A stretch of DNA of 8,381 nt from Actinomycetes bacterium. Its GTDB lineage: Bacteria; Actinomycetota; Actinomycetes; Actinomycetales; Cellulomonadaceae. The stretch spans positions 1 to 8,381 of the forward strand of contig JAFABT010000090.1 in assembly GCA_023425905.1 (NCBI GenBank). The letters are read 5' to 3'. How positions within the stretch are numbered: position 1 is the first letter of the stretch; each line of letters opens with the position of its first letter. A program made the translations under genes and the position numbers. Of the stretch, positions 1-5,963 are shown piece by piece. The notes below the pieces were generated by a model. The model was given only the letters and a program-made list of their open reading frames with translations, had not been told where the DNA came from and did not search any database.

Positions 1-2976
1 AACCTCAAGGCGCACCCGCTGGCGTACCACGCCTTCACCGACGGGCTCGGGGTCAGCTACCCGACCACACCCACGATCTCCGGCACCGCGACCGGCGTCG
101 GGGAGTACCACTACCAGTATGCCGAGGACTTCCGCATCGGCGTCACGGGCCTCACCGTCGACGGCAAGGTCGACGACTACTCCGACTGGACCGTGAGCGA
201 GCTGTGGACCGACGGGTCCCGCAGCCTGCGCACGACCTTCGGCCACGGCCTGCCCTTCGTCTACGTCGAGGCCGAGGGCGACACCGCGACCCTCACCGGC
301 ACCGCGAAGCCGACCGTGTGGCGCAACGACTACGCGACGATCGGGTTCACCCTCAACGGCCACGACTACGCCGCCTTCGCCCCGAACGGGTCGACCTGGG
401 GCGTCGACGGCTCGACGCTCAGCCTCGCCCTCCAGGGCGGCACGTTCTTCTCCGTCGCCGTCCTGCCGACCGGGCCGGGCAGCACGCAGGCCGAGCGCAC
501 CGCCGCGCTCGCGGCCTACGCGCCGTACGCGCACAACCACGTGACCGGAACCGACGTGTCGTGGGACTACGACGAGGCCGCCGCGACGATGACCGCGACC
601 TACTCCTTCACGACGACGGCACGGCAGGGCTCGCGCAGCGGAACCGTCTTCGCCCTCTACCCGCACCAGCGCGACCAGCTCGCGGGGGCGGAGCTCAGCC
701 CGTACAGCTACGTCTCGCCCCGCGGGCCGATGCGCGTCGTCGTCGGCGCGGACGAGTTCAGGACGGTCGCGACGTTCAACGGGGTGCTGCCCCAGCTCGA
801 CCACGTCGGGTTCCCTGCGGGATCCGCCGACACCGCGCAGCTCGCGGGGTACGTCGACCAGGTCGCCGCGGGTGACCCCTTCGCCGGCTTCGGCAACGAC
901 ACCTACTGGACCGGCAAGGCGATCGGGCGGGCCACGCAGGTCGCGCACATCGCGCACGAGCTGGGCGACCCCGGCGCGCGCGACCACCTCGTCGACGCCG
1001 TCCAGGCGCGCCTCACCGACTGGCTCACGGTGTCGCCCGGAGAGACCGCACGCGGGTTCTGGTACAACCCCGCGTGGGGGACGCTCATCGGCTACCCGGG
1101 GTCCTACGGGTCGGACACAGACCTCAACGACCACCACTTCCACTACGGCTACTTCGTCGTCGGGGCGGCGACCGTCGCGCAGTTCGACCCGGCGTGGGCC
1201 GCGCAGGACGAGTACGGGGCGATGGTCGACCTCGTCATCAAGGACGCGGCGAACTGGGACCGCAGCGACACCCGGTTCCCGTTCCTGCGCGACTTCGACA
1301 TCTACGCGGGCCACGACTGGGCGTCTGGCCACGGCGCCTTCGCCGCGGGCAACAACCAGGAGTCGTCGTCGGAGGGCATGAACTTCGCGAGCGGCCTCAT
1401 CCAGTGGGGCGAGGTCACCGGGAACGACGAGGTCCGTGACCTGGGCATCTACCTCTACACGACGCAGGCGTCCGCGATCGAGAACTACTGGTTCGACACC
1501 GACGACGAGGCGTTCCCCGAGGCCTTCGGGCACTCGACGGTCGGCATGGTCTGGGGCGACGGCGGCAGCTACGCGACGTGGTTCAGCGACGCCCCGGAGA
1601 TGATCCAGGGCATCAACATGCTCCCGAGCACCCCGGGCCACAACTACCTCGGGTACGACCCGGAGTACGTGACCCGCAACATCGCCGAGCTCGAACGCAA
1701 CAACGGCGGTCCGGCCGACGTCTGGCAGGACATCATCTGGGCGTTCGAGGCCTTCGCCGACGCCCCGGGGGCGCTCGCGAGCTTCCGGTCGCAGGCGAAC
1801 AGCTATGCCGTCGAGGAGGGGGAGTCGCGGGCGCACACGTTCTCATGGCTGAAGAACCTCTCGGTGCTCGGCACGGTCGACCGGTCGGTCACCGCTGACA
1901 CCCCGCTGCACGCGGTCTACGTCAAGGACGGCGTCCGCACCTACATGGCGTCGAACATGGGGTCGAGCGCGAGGACGGTGACGTTCTCCGACGGCACGAC
2001 GCTCGCCGTCCCGGCCCGCTCGATCACGAGCACGACCGGGGATGACGACGGTGGCGGCGACCCGGGTGACCCCGGCGATCCCGGTGATCCCGGCGATCCG
2101 GGAGACCCCGGCGATCCCGGCGACGACGTCGTCCCGGCCACGTCGACGATCCAGGCGGAGGACTACGACGCGATGGAGGGCGTGCAGAGCCAGGCCACGA
2201 CCGACACCGGCGGTGGCGAGAACATCGGCTGGATCGCGAACGGGGACCTCGTCCGCTTCGACGACGTCGACTTCGGGTCCACTCCGCTCACGAGCGTGAG
2301 CGCACGAGTGGCGTCGGGCGCCTCGACAGCGGGCACGATCGCGGTCCGGCTCGGAAGCCGCACCGCGACGCCGATCGGCAGCATCGAGGTGTCGGGCACC
2401 GGGGGATGGCAGGACTGGGTCACGCGCACCGCCGCGATCGCGCCGACGACGGGGGTGCACACCGTCTACCTCACCTTCGAGTCCGCGCAGGGCGGCGACT
2501 TCACCAACCTCAACTGGTTCACCTTCGGCACGACGCCCGTCGACCCGCCCGTCGACCCGCCGGGCCCGATCGTGGCGACGTCGACGATTCAGGCAGAGGG
2601 CTTCGCGGCCCAGGAGGGCGTCGTCCGCGAGGCGACGACCGACGAGGGCGGGGGTGAGAACGTCACCTCGCTCGAGAACGGGGACTACCTGCGCTTCGAC
2701 GACGTCGACTTCGGCAGCACTCCGTTGCGCACGTTCAGCGCGCGGGTCGCCTCGGGCGCTGCGGGCGGGGTGAGCGGGCTCGTCAACGTCCGGCTGGGTA
2801 GCCGGACGGGGCCGTCGATCGGGTCCTTCGCGATCGCGAGCACCGGTGGGTGGCAGTCGTGGCGCACCGTCCCGGCGAACATCGAGGGGACGACGGGCGT
2901 GCACACCGTGTTCCTCACGTTCGACTCGGGCCAGCCGGCGGCGTTCGTCAACCTCAACTGGTTCACCTTCAAGTAG
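1..2976 (+). CDS. GH81 endo-beta-1,3-glucanase with two C-terminal CBM6 modules, 5'-truncated by window edge
   Basis: Inverting endo-beta-1,3-glucanase (laminarinase), presumably secreted to attack beta-1,3-glucans such as fungal or yeast wall glucan, laminarin or callose. The frame is open from base 1, so GTG 193 is internal; the true start and any signal peptide lie upstream. Numbering visible residues from base 1, the GH81 catalytic region spans about 1-676. It includes an N-terminal HPLAYH...GLGVSYP segment, the DLNDHHFHYGYF motif from residue 374 (family acidic residue and active-site wall) and NNQESSSEGMNF from residue 451, whose Glu454/Glu458 fall in the family's catalytic Glu region. 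An acidic linker of seven Asp-Pro-Gly units (687-707) leads to CBM6-1 (about 714-843), a short PVDPPVDPP linker, and CBM6-2 (about 859-991), which ends at the TAG. CBM6 modules typically bind beta-glucans or xylan. A LacI regulator converges on the gene from downstream. Family assignment is strong; exact substrate preference is inferred. Confidence 0.95.
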   Translation, partial: NLKAHPLAYHAFTDGLGVSYPTTPTISGTATGVGEYHYQYAEDFRIGVTGLTVDGKVDDYSDWTVSELWTDGSRSLRTTFGHGLPFVYVEAEGDTATLTGTAKPTVWRNDYATIGFTLNGHDYAAFAPNGSTWGVDGSTLSLALQGGTFFSVAVLPTGPGSTQAERTAALAAYAPYAHNHVTGTDVSWDYDEAAATMTATYSFTTTARQGSRSGTVFALYPHQRDQLAGAELSPYSYVSPRGPMRVVVGADEFRTVATFNGVLPQLDHVGFPAGSADTAQLAGYVDQVAAGDPFAGFGNDTYWTGKAIGRATQVAHIAHELGDPGARDHLVDAVQARLTDWLTVSPGETARGFWYNPAWGTLIGYPGSYGSDTDLNDHHFHYGYFVVGAATVAQFDPAWAAQDEYGAMVDLVIKDAANWDRSDTRFPFLRDFDIYAGHDWASGHGAFAAGNNQESSSEGMNFASGLIQWGEVTGNDEVRDLGIYLYTTQASAIENYWFDTDDEAFPEAFGHSTVGMVWGDGGSYATWFSDAPEMIQGINMLPSTPGHNYLGYDPEYVTRNIAELERNNGGPADVWQDIIWAFEAFADAPGALASFRSQANSYAVEEGESRAHTFSWLKNLSVLGTVDRSVTADTPLHAVYVKDGVRTYMASNMGSSARTVTFSDGTTLAVPARSITSTTGDDDGGGDPGDPGDPGDPGDPGDPGDPGDDVVPATSTIQAEDYDAMEGVQSQATTDTGGGENIGWIANGDLVRFDDVDFGSTPLTSVSARVASGASTAGTIAVRLGSRTATPIGSIEVSGTGGWQDWVTRTAAIAPTTGVHTVYLTFESAQGGDFTNLNWFTFGTTPVDPPVDPPGPIVATSTIQAEGFAAQEGVVREATTDEGGGENVTSLENGDYLRFDDVDFGSTPLRTFSARVASGAAGGVSGLVNVRLGSRTGPSIGSFAIASTGGWQSWRTVPANIEGTTGVHTVFLTFDSGQPAAFVNLNWFTFK
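2059..2121 (+). repeat. 9-bp tandem repeat encoding (Asp-Pro-Gly)x7 linker
   Basis: Seven imperfect 9-bp units (GAC/GAT CCC/CCG GGC/GGT/GGA) encode seven consecutive Asp-Pro-Gly triplets between the GH81 domain and the first CBM6. The units differ only by synonymous changes. The segment is acidic and Pro/Gly-rich, as expected for an extended interdomain linker. In-frame 9-bp repeats can gain or lose units by slippage without breaking the frame. Confidence 0.9.
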
Positions 2977-3022
2977 CGGCAGAGCGGACCAGCCCCCGGG
3001 AGTAGAACCGGGGCAGCGGACG

Positions 3023-3057
3023 GGCCTGACCGGCGCAGCGCACGCGCCGGTCAGGCC
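3023..3057. terminator. Perfect 14-bp hairpin between convergent genes, likely bidirectional terminator
   Basis: The arm at 3023-3036 (ggcctgaccggcgc) is perfectly complementary to 3044-3057, with a 7-nt loop (agcgcac). It starts 46 bases after the glucanase stop and lies 94 bases beyond the stop of the opposing LacI gene, so it can serve both transcripts. No T-tract follows on either strand, which is common for terminators in high-GC actinobacteria. Termination function is inferred from structure and position. Confidence 0.7.
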
Positions 3058-3106
3058 TCGCTCGCGACGGATCATGGCCCCCGTCGGGCACGCGGAGTCG
3101 CGATCA

Positions 3107-3128
3107 GGCGGGCCCGCCGTCGGACGGC
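3107..3128. repeat. Overlapping palindromes downstream of the LacI gene
   Basis: A perfect 12-bp palindrome (ggcgggcccgcc, 3107-3118) overlaps gccgtc-g-gacggc (3116-3128). They begin 23 bases beyond the LacI stop on its strand. They could form a small secondary terminator hairpin for that gene, or be chance palindromes in GC-rich DNA. The arms leave little or no loop, so a terminator role is weakly supported. Confidence 0.25.
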
Positions 3129-3150
3129 CCCGCGGCGAGGCAGGTCGCGG

Positions 3151-4137
3151 CTAGACGGAGTCGCGGACGACGACGTCGAAGATGTCCTCGGCGCGCGCAG
3201 GGGGCGCGTCGAGGCCATCGAGGGCGGCGACCACCGCGTTGGCGATGTACTCGGCCTCGGCCTCGATCGCCTGCGACACGGTGGTGAGGGCCGGAGCGGC
3301 GAGGCGGGCGGCCGGGATGTCGTCGACGCCGATGACGGCGACGTCGTCGGGCACCCGGAGGCCCTCGGCGCGCAGGGCGGCGAGGACGGCGAGCGCGACC
3401 TCGTCGTTGTAGGCGGCGACCGCGGTGACCGGCGGGTCGGTCGCGCGCCACGACCGGACAGCGGCGATGCCCGAGGCGACCTCGAGGTCGACCGGCTCGA
3501 CGACCGGCTCAGGAAGGCCGAGCTCGGCGCACTGCGCGCGCACCCCGCCCTCGCGCAGGTTGGCGAACTCGGCCAGACGCGGGTCGACGGACCTCGCGTA
3601 GCCGATGCGTCGGTGCCCCGCCTGTGCGAGGTGGGTGACCTGGAGCCGCCCGATGCGCGCCTGCGGGACGGAGAAGACACCCGGGTGGTGCGGGCTCTCG
3701 TCGAGCCCCGCCCCGAGCACCTGGATGCCCGCGCGACGCATCGCGAGCTCGTCCGCCGGCGAGAAGGGCGTGAAGCCGACGACGGCCCGCGGGGTGACCG
3801 CGCGCCACAGCTCGGCGAGCGCGGCCGAGTCGCGGCCGTGGTGGACGAGCACGGACAGCCCGCGTGCGCCGAGCGTCGAGGCGAGGTCGTCGAGCATCGT
3901 GTCGATGACGGGGCCGATCGGCCAGTTCGGCAGCACGCACAGCACGAGGCTGCTGCGGCCCGTGCGCAGCGTCCGCGCGGCGGCCGACGGCGTGTAGCCG
4001 AGCCGGGAGGCGGCCTCCCGGACCCGCTCGCGCGTCGCCTGCGGGATCGAGACGTCCGACTTCGCGTTGAGGACGTAGCTCACGGTCGTCCGCGACACAC
4101 CGCTCTCGCGCGCGACGTCCGCGCTGGTCACTCGCAC
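3151..4137 (-). CDS. LacI/GalR-family transcriptional repressor
   Basis: DNA-binding regulator of 328 aa, full length for the family. The N-terminal helix-turn-helix covers residues 3-24 (ADVARESGVSRTTVSYVLN) and the hinge helix around residues 50-60 carries the usual minor-groove leucine (Leu57 in PSAAARTLRTG). A periplasmic-binding-protein-like effector domain follows, with the typical AAYNDEVALAVLAAL and VPDDVAVIGVDDIP segments near the C-terminal third. The GTG start at 4137 is chosen because the HTH begins at once and a GAGGGGA ribosome site sits 6 bases upstream. At the specificity positions (Tyr17, Gln18, Arg22 in E. coli LacI) this protein has Arg16, Thr17 and Tyr21. It converges on a GH81 glucanase and is divergent from small membrane-protein genes. 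Sugar-responsive control of the glucanase is plausible but inferred, since the glucanase promoter is outside the window and the effector is unknown. Confidence 0.93.
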   Translation of the reverse strand: MRVTSADVARESGVSRTTVSYVLNAKSDVSIPQATRERVREAASRLGYTPSAAARTLRTGRSSLVLCVLPNWPIGPVIDTMLDDLASTLGARGLSVLVHHGRDSAALAELWRAVTPRAVVGFTPFSPADELAMRRAGIQVLGAGLDESPHHPGVFSVPQARIGRLQVTHLAQAGHRRIGYARSVDPRLAEFANLREGGVRAQCAELGLPEPVVEPVDLEVASGIAAVRSWRATDPPVTAVAAYNDEVALAVLAALRAEGLRVPDDVAVIGVDDIPAARLAAPALTTVSQAIEAEAEYIANAVVAALDGLDAPPARAEDIFDVVVRDSV

Positions 4138-4143
4138 GCGGGC

Positions 4144-4150
4144 TCCCCTC
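4144..4150 (-). promoter_or_regulatory. Ribosome binding site for the LacI-family gene
   Basis: The minus-strand sequence gagggga lies 6 bases before the GTG start at 4137. It supports GTG as the initiation codon. Confidence 0.7.
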
Positions 4151-4173
4151 TGAACACCTGACCGCCACCCGGG

Positions 4174-4179
4174 AACTTA
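4174..4179 (-). promoter_or_regulatory. Possible -10 element for the LacI-family gene
   Basis: The minus-strand hexamer TAAGTT fits the actinobacterial TANNNT pattern and would place transcription start roughly 25-30 bases before the GTG start. No convincing -35 is visible at 16-18 bases spacing, so this is only a candidate. Confidence 0.25.
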
Positions 4180-4202
4180 CCAACGAAGCAGGTCCGGTGG
4201 GT

Positions 4203-4208
4203 TGTACT
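4203..4208 (+). promoter_or_regulatory. Possible -10 element for a leaderless start of the first small membrane-protein gene
   Basis: TGTACT matches TATAAT at four of six positions and ends 7 bases before the A of ATG 4215, the spacing expected if transcription begins at the start codon. No Shine-Dalgarno sequence is seen at the usual distance from that ATG, which fits a leaderless mRNA. There is no recognisable -35. Confidence 0.3.
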
Positions 4209-4214
4209 AGTGCC

Positions 4215-4592
4215 ATGACGTACCTGTGGGCAGCACTGGCTCTCGTGGCTCTCGGCGTGGTCGGGTGGCGCATCCACTCGATGAGCCCGCGGGCGGCCGG
4301 GATCGCCCGGGCGCTCGTCCTGGTGCCGATCGTCCTCGCGCTCTTCGTGCCGGAGGGCCCCGCGCAGGGCGTCGTCGCCGCCGGGCTCGTCGGGTTCATC
4401 CTCGGCAACGCGGTGCCCGAGCTGCAGGAGCGGCGCAAGAAGGCGGCCGCTGCTGCGGCGGCGGCTCAGCGCGGGTCGAAGGGCGGACGGTCGGGGGCGC
4501 GCGAGGGCGGCAGGCCCGGGAACGGGCCCAAGAGCGGCGCCAAGCGCAAGGGCGGGCCGCCGTCGAAGGGCACGAGCCGCCCGAAACGGTGA
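4215..4592 (+). CDS. Small membrane protein with basic low-complexity tail (unknown function)
   Basis: I do not recognise a named family. The product is 125 aa from ATG 4215. An in-frame GTG at 4197 would add six residues, but ATG is preferred because it directly precedes the first hydrophobic segment. Hydrophobic segments lie at about residues 3-20, 33-46 and 50-67, suggesting two or three membrane passes. The tail from residue 69 is hydrophilic: ERRKK, an eight-alanine run (77-84), then a Gly/Lys/Arg/Ser/Pro-rich stretch to the end. That tail is strongly basic and probably disordered, possibly contacting nucleic acid, ribosome or acidic lipid head groups (inference). Residues 1-74 align without gaps to the next gene's product, so the two are tandem paralogues, 25 bases apart and probably cotranscribed. 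The upstream LacI gene is divergent. Confidence 0.75.
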   Translation: MTYLWAALALVALGVVGWRIHSMSPRAAGIARALVLVPIVLALFVPEGPAQGVVAAGLVGFILGNAVPELQERRKKAAAAAAAAQRGSKGGRSGAREGGRPGNGPKSGAKRKGGPPSKGTSRPKR

Positions 4593-4604
4593 GTACGGAC
4601 GGAT

Positions 4605-4611
4605 AGGGGGG
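4605..4611 (+). promoter_or_regulatory. Ribosome binding site for the second small membrane-protein gene
   Basis: The purine run AGGGGGG lies 6 bases before ATG 4618, within the 25-base gap after the preceding stop codon. It supports both the start choice and translation from a shared transcript. Confidence 0.65.
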
Positions 4612-4617
4612 ACAGGC

Positions 4618-4890
4618 ATGGTCGAGTTCTGGGTGGTGCTCGTCGGCGTCGTCGGCGCGGCATTCGGATGGGTCGTCGGGCGACGCGGGACGAGGCGTGG
4701 AGCCGTCATGCGCGCGTTCGCGCTCGTCGCCGGGATCGTTGTGCTCCTCGTGACCGAGGGCCCGCCGCAGAGGATCGCAGCCGGGGCCCTGGTGGGACTC
4801 GTGCTGGCGGACGTCGCCGTTGGCCTCGTGCGACGTCGGCAGGGCCGCGCGCCCCGTAGCGGCTCGGATGACGGCGTTGTCGTGACGTAG
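4618..4890 (+). CDS. Small membrane protein, paralogue of the preceding gene (unknown function)
   Basis: A 90-aa protein with hydrophobic segments at about residues 4-21, 33-46 and 53-71, consistent with an integral membrane protein. It aligns gaplessly with the upstream product. Identical positions include Trp5, Gly17-Trp18, Arg32-Ala33, Leu36-Val37, Glu47-Gly48-Pro49, Gln51, Ala55, Leu58-Val59-Gly60, Leu63 and Arg73-Arg74. The Glu-Gly-Pro-x-Gln turn between the second and third hydrophobic segments is the most obvious conserved signature. It lacks the long basic tail of its neighbour and ends shortly after an RRRQGR cluster with a mildly acidic Ser-Asp-Asp segment. The good ribosome site and 25-base spacing indicate an operon with the upstream gene. 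No function can be assigned. Confidence 0.75.
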   Translation: MVEFWVVLVGVVGAAFGWVVGRRGTRRGAVMRAFALVAGIVVLLVTEGPPQRIAAGALVGLVLADVAVGLVRRRQGRAPRSGSDDGVVVT

Positions 4891-4911
4891 TCGGGCCCGC
4901 CCATGGTGTCC

Positions 4912-4940
4912 GCGACAACGAGATCGGCGAGCGTGAGAAT
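4912..4940 (+). promoter_or_regulatory. Putative promoter of the GNAT gene (GCGACA-17-GAGAAT)
   Basis: A -35-like GCGACA (4912-4917, four of six matches to TTGACA) and a -10-like GAGAAT (4935-4940, four of six matches to TATAAT) are separated by exactly 17 bases. The -10 ends 7 bases before the A of ATG 4947, so transcription would start at or next to the start codon, giving a leaderless mRNA. Only a weak gtgag is present as a ribosome site. Confidence 0.4.
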
Positions 4941-4946
4941 CGCTCC

Positions 4947-5900
4947 ATGACCCGCGTTGCCCCGCCCGCTCCCGGGCTCACGACCCGCCCGCTCGCACTC
5001 GCTGACTCGCGCGCGGTCTACGAGCTCATGGCGGCCGTGCAGCGCGCCGAGCTCGGCGTGGTCGAGATCGAGGAGTCGGACATCCTCGCCGACTGGGCGC
5101 GGCCGAGCCACGACCTCGCCGCGTCGTCGGTAGCCGTGATGGCCGGCGACGTCATGGTCGGGTACGCCGAGCTCGTCGGGCACGAGCGGTACGACGCAGC
5201 CGTGCATCCCACGTACCAGGGCCGCGGGATCGGGACGTGGCTCGCCGCGTGGGTGCGGCAGCTCGCGCGGTCGCGGGGGCAGCACGTCGTCGGGATGCCG
5301 GTGCCCGAGGGGTCGAGCGGGGACCGGTTGCTCACCGTGCTGGGGTACCACGTCCGGTGGACGAGCTGGGTGCTGCGGGTGCCGGGTGGCGCACGCATTC
5401 CGCCGCGTGAGCTGCCCGCCGGGTTCAGCATCGGCCCGGCCCGCGAGGACGAGCGCCGCGCGGCCCACGACGTCCTCGAGGACGCCTTCGGGGAGTGGAC
5501 CAACCGCGAGCGCGAGCCGTGGCCCGACTTCGAGGCCGCGGTGCTGCGTCGGCCGGGATTCGCGCCGTGGCAGCTGCGCGTCGTGCGCGACCCGGGCGGC
5601 GTCGTCGTCGGGGTGACCGTGACGGTGCTGTCCGACACCGGGCGGCACGGGCACGCCGACGACGAGGTCACCGCCTACGTCGACCGGCTGGCCGTGCGGC
5701 GCGACCACCGCGATCGAGGTCTCGCGCAGGCGCTGCTCGTCGACGCGTTCGCCGCAGCGAGCGCGCACGGCGCGACCGTGTCAGAGCTCTCGACCGACTC
5801 GCGCACCGGGGCGCTCGGGCTCTACGAGAAGGTCGGCATGGTCGCCACCTCGACGTGGGTGCACCGGGCGGTGGAGGTCGGGGGCGACACGCGGTGGTGA
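4947..5900 (+). CDS. GNAT N-acetyltransferase with two tandem GNAT domains
   Basis: A 317-aa acetyl-CoA-dependent N-acyltransferase of the GNAT superfamily with two GNAT folds in one chain. The N-terminal domain covers about residues 10-145, with the acetyl-CoA pyrophosphate-binding motif VHPTYQGRGIGTWL at 86-99 (Gln91-x-x-Gly94-x-Gly96). The C-terminal domain covers about 155-310, with VRRDHRDRGLAQALL at 250-264 (Arg255-x-x-Gly258-x-Ala260) followed by the usual DSRTGALGLYEKVGM segment. Both cofactor loops look intact, so both halves may bind acetyl-CoA. The two-domain layout recalls mycothiol synthase MshD, but length and layout alone do not identify it and I do not claim that function. The acceptor is unknown. 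The ATG start at 4947 is chosen by the domain boundary and the upstream promoter geometry. The gene is 56 bases after the small membrane-protein pair and 63 bases before the GIY-YIG/DUF2075 gene, all on the same strand. Confidence 0.9.
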   Translation: MTRVAPPAPGLTTRPLALADSRAVYELMAAVQRAELGVVEIEESDILADWARPSHDLAASSVAVMAGDVMVGYAELVGHERYDAAVHPTYQGRGIGTWLAAWVRQLARSRGQHVVGMPVPEGSSGDRLLTVLGYHVRWTSWVLRVPGGARIPPRELPAGFSIGPAREDERRAAHDVLEDAFGEWTNREREPWPDFEAAVLRRPGFAPWQLRVVRDPGGVVVGVTVTVLSDTGRHGHADDEVTAYVDRLAVRRDHRDRGLAQALLVDAFAAASAHGATVSELSTDSRTGALGLYEKVGMVATSTWVHRAVEVGGDTRW

Positions 5901-5929
5901 GAAGGCCCGCCGCGCGCGTGAGCAGCGTG

Positions 5930-5935
5930 GATAGT
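5930..5935 (+). promoter_or_regulatory. Possible -10 element for the GIY-YIG/DUF2075 gene
   Basis: GATAGT (overlapping TAGTCT at 5932-5937) matches TATAAT at four of six positions in the 63-base gap after the acetyltransferase. It would give a short leader carrying the strong ribosome site. No -35 is recognisable, so an independent promoter is only suggested. Confidence 0.3.
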
Positions 5936-5950
5936 CTCGGCCCAACAGTC

Positions 5951-5957
5951 GAGGAGG
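5951..5957 (+). promoter_or_regulatory. Strong ribosome binding site for the GIY-YIG/DUF2075 gene
   Basis: GAGGAGG lies 6 bases before GTG 5964. It fixes the non-ATG start, and it is one of the strongest ribosome sites in the window. Confidence 0.8.
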
Positions 5958-5963
5958 TGGGAC

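Noticed and set aside
193..195. GTG as a possible start of the glucanase
   Set aside because: The same frame is open to base 1, and the residues before it (HPLAYH, GLGVSYP) belong to the GH81 domain, so it is internal.
1843..3075. 410-codon open frame on the minus strand, opposite the CBM6 modules
   Set aside because: Arg-rich translation without domains. The plus strand encodes two clear CBM6 modules in frame with the catalytic domain.
3062..3103. tcgcgac...gtcgcga 7-bp inverted repeat downstream of the glucanase
   Set aside because: A 28-base loop and GC-rich arms make chance occurrence likely. The nearby 14-bp hairpin is a far better terminator candidate.
4156..4193. Inverted acctg...caggt pair as a LacI operator
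   Set aside because: It has only 5-bp arms with a 28-base gap, unlike the compact roughly 14-20 bp palindromes of LacI-family operators.
4197..4199. GTG start adding six residues to the first small membrane protein
   Set aside because: There is no suitable ribosome site before it. ATG 4215 lies directly before the first hydrophobic segment and gives a gapless alignment with the paralogue's own ATG.
4128..5768. 546-codon open frame on the minus strand, spanning the small membrane proteins and most of the GNAT gene
   Set aside because: It covers several plus-strand genes and overlaps the start of the LacI gene. Its composition is Arg/Pro/Ala low complexity with no domain signature, so it reflects high GC.
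4947..5900. Calling the tandem GNAT protein mycothiol synthase (MshD)
   Set aside because: Only the two-domain layout and length match. I could not identify MshD-specific sequence features, and the neighbours are not mycothiol genes.
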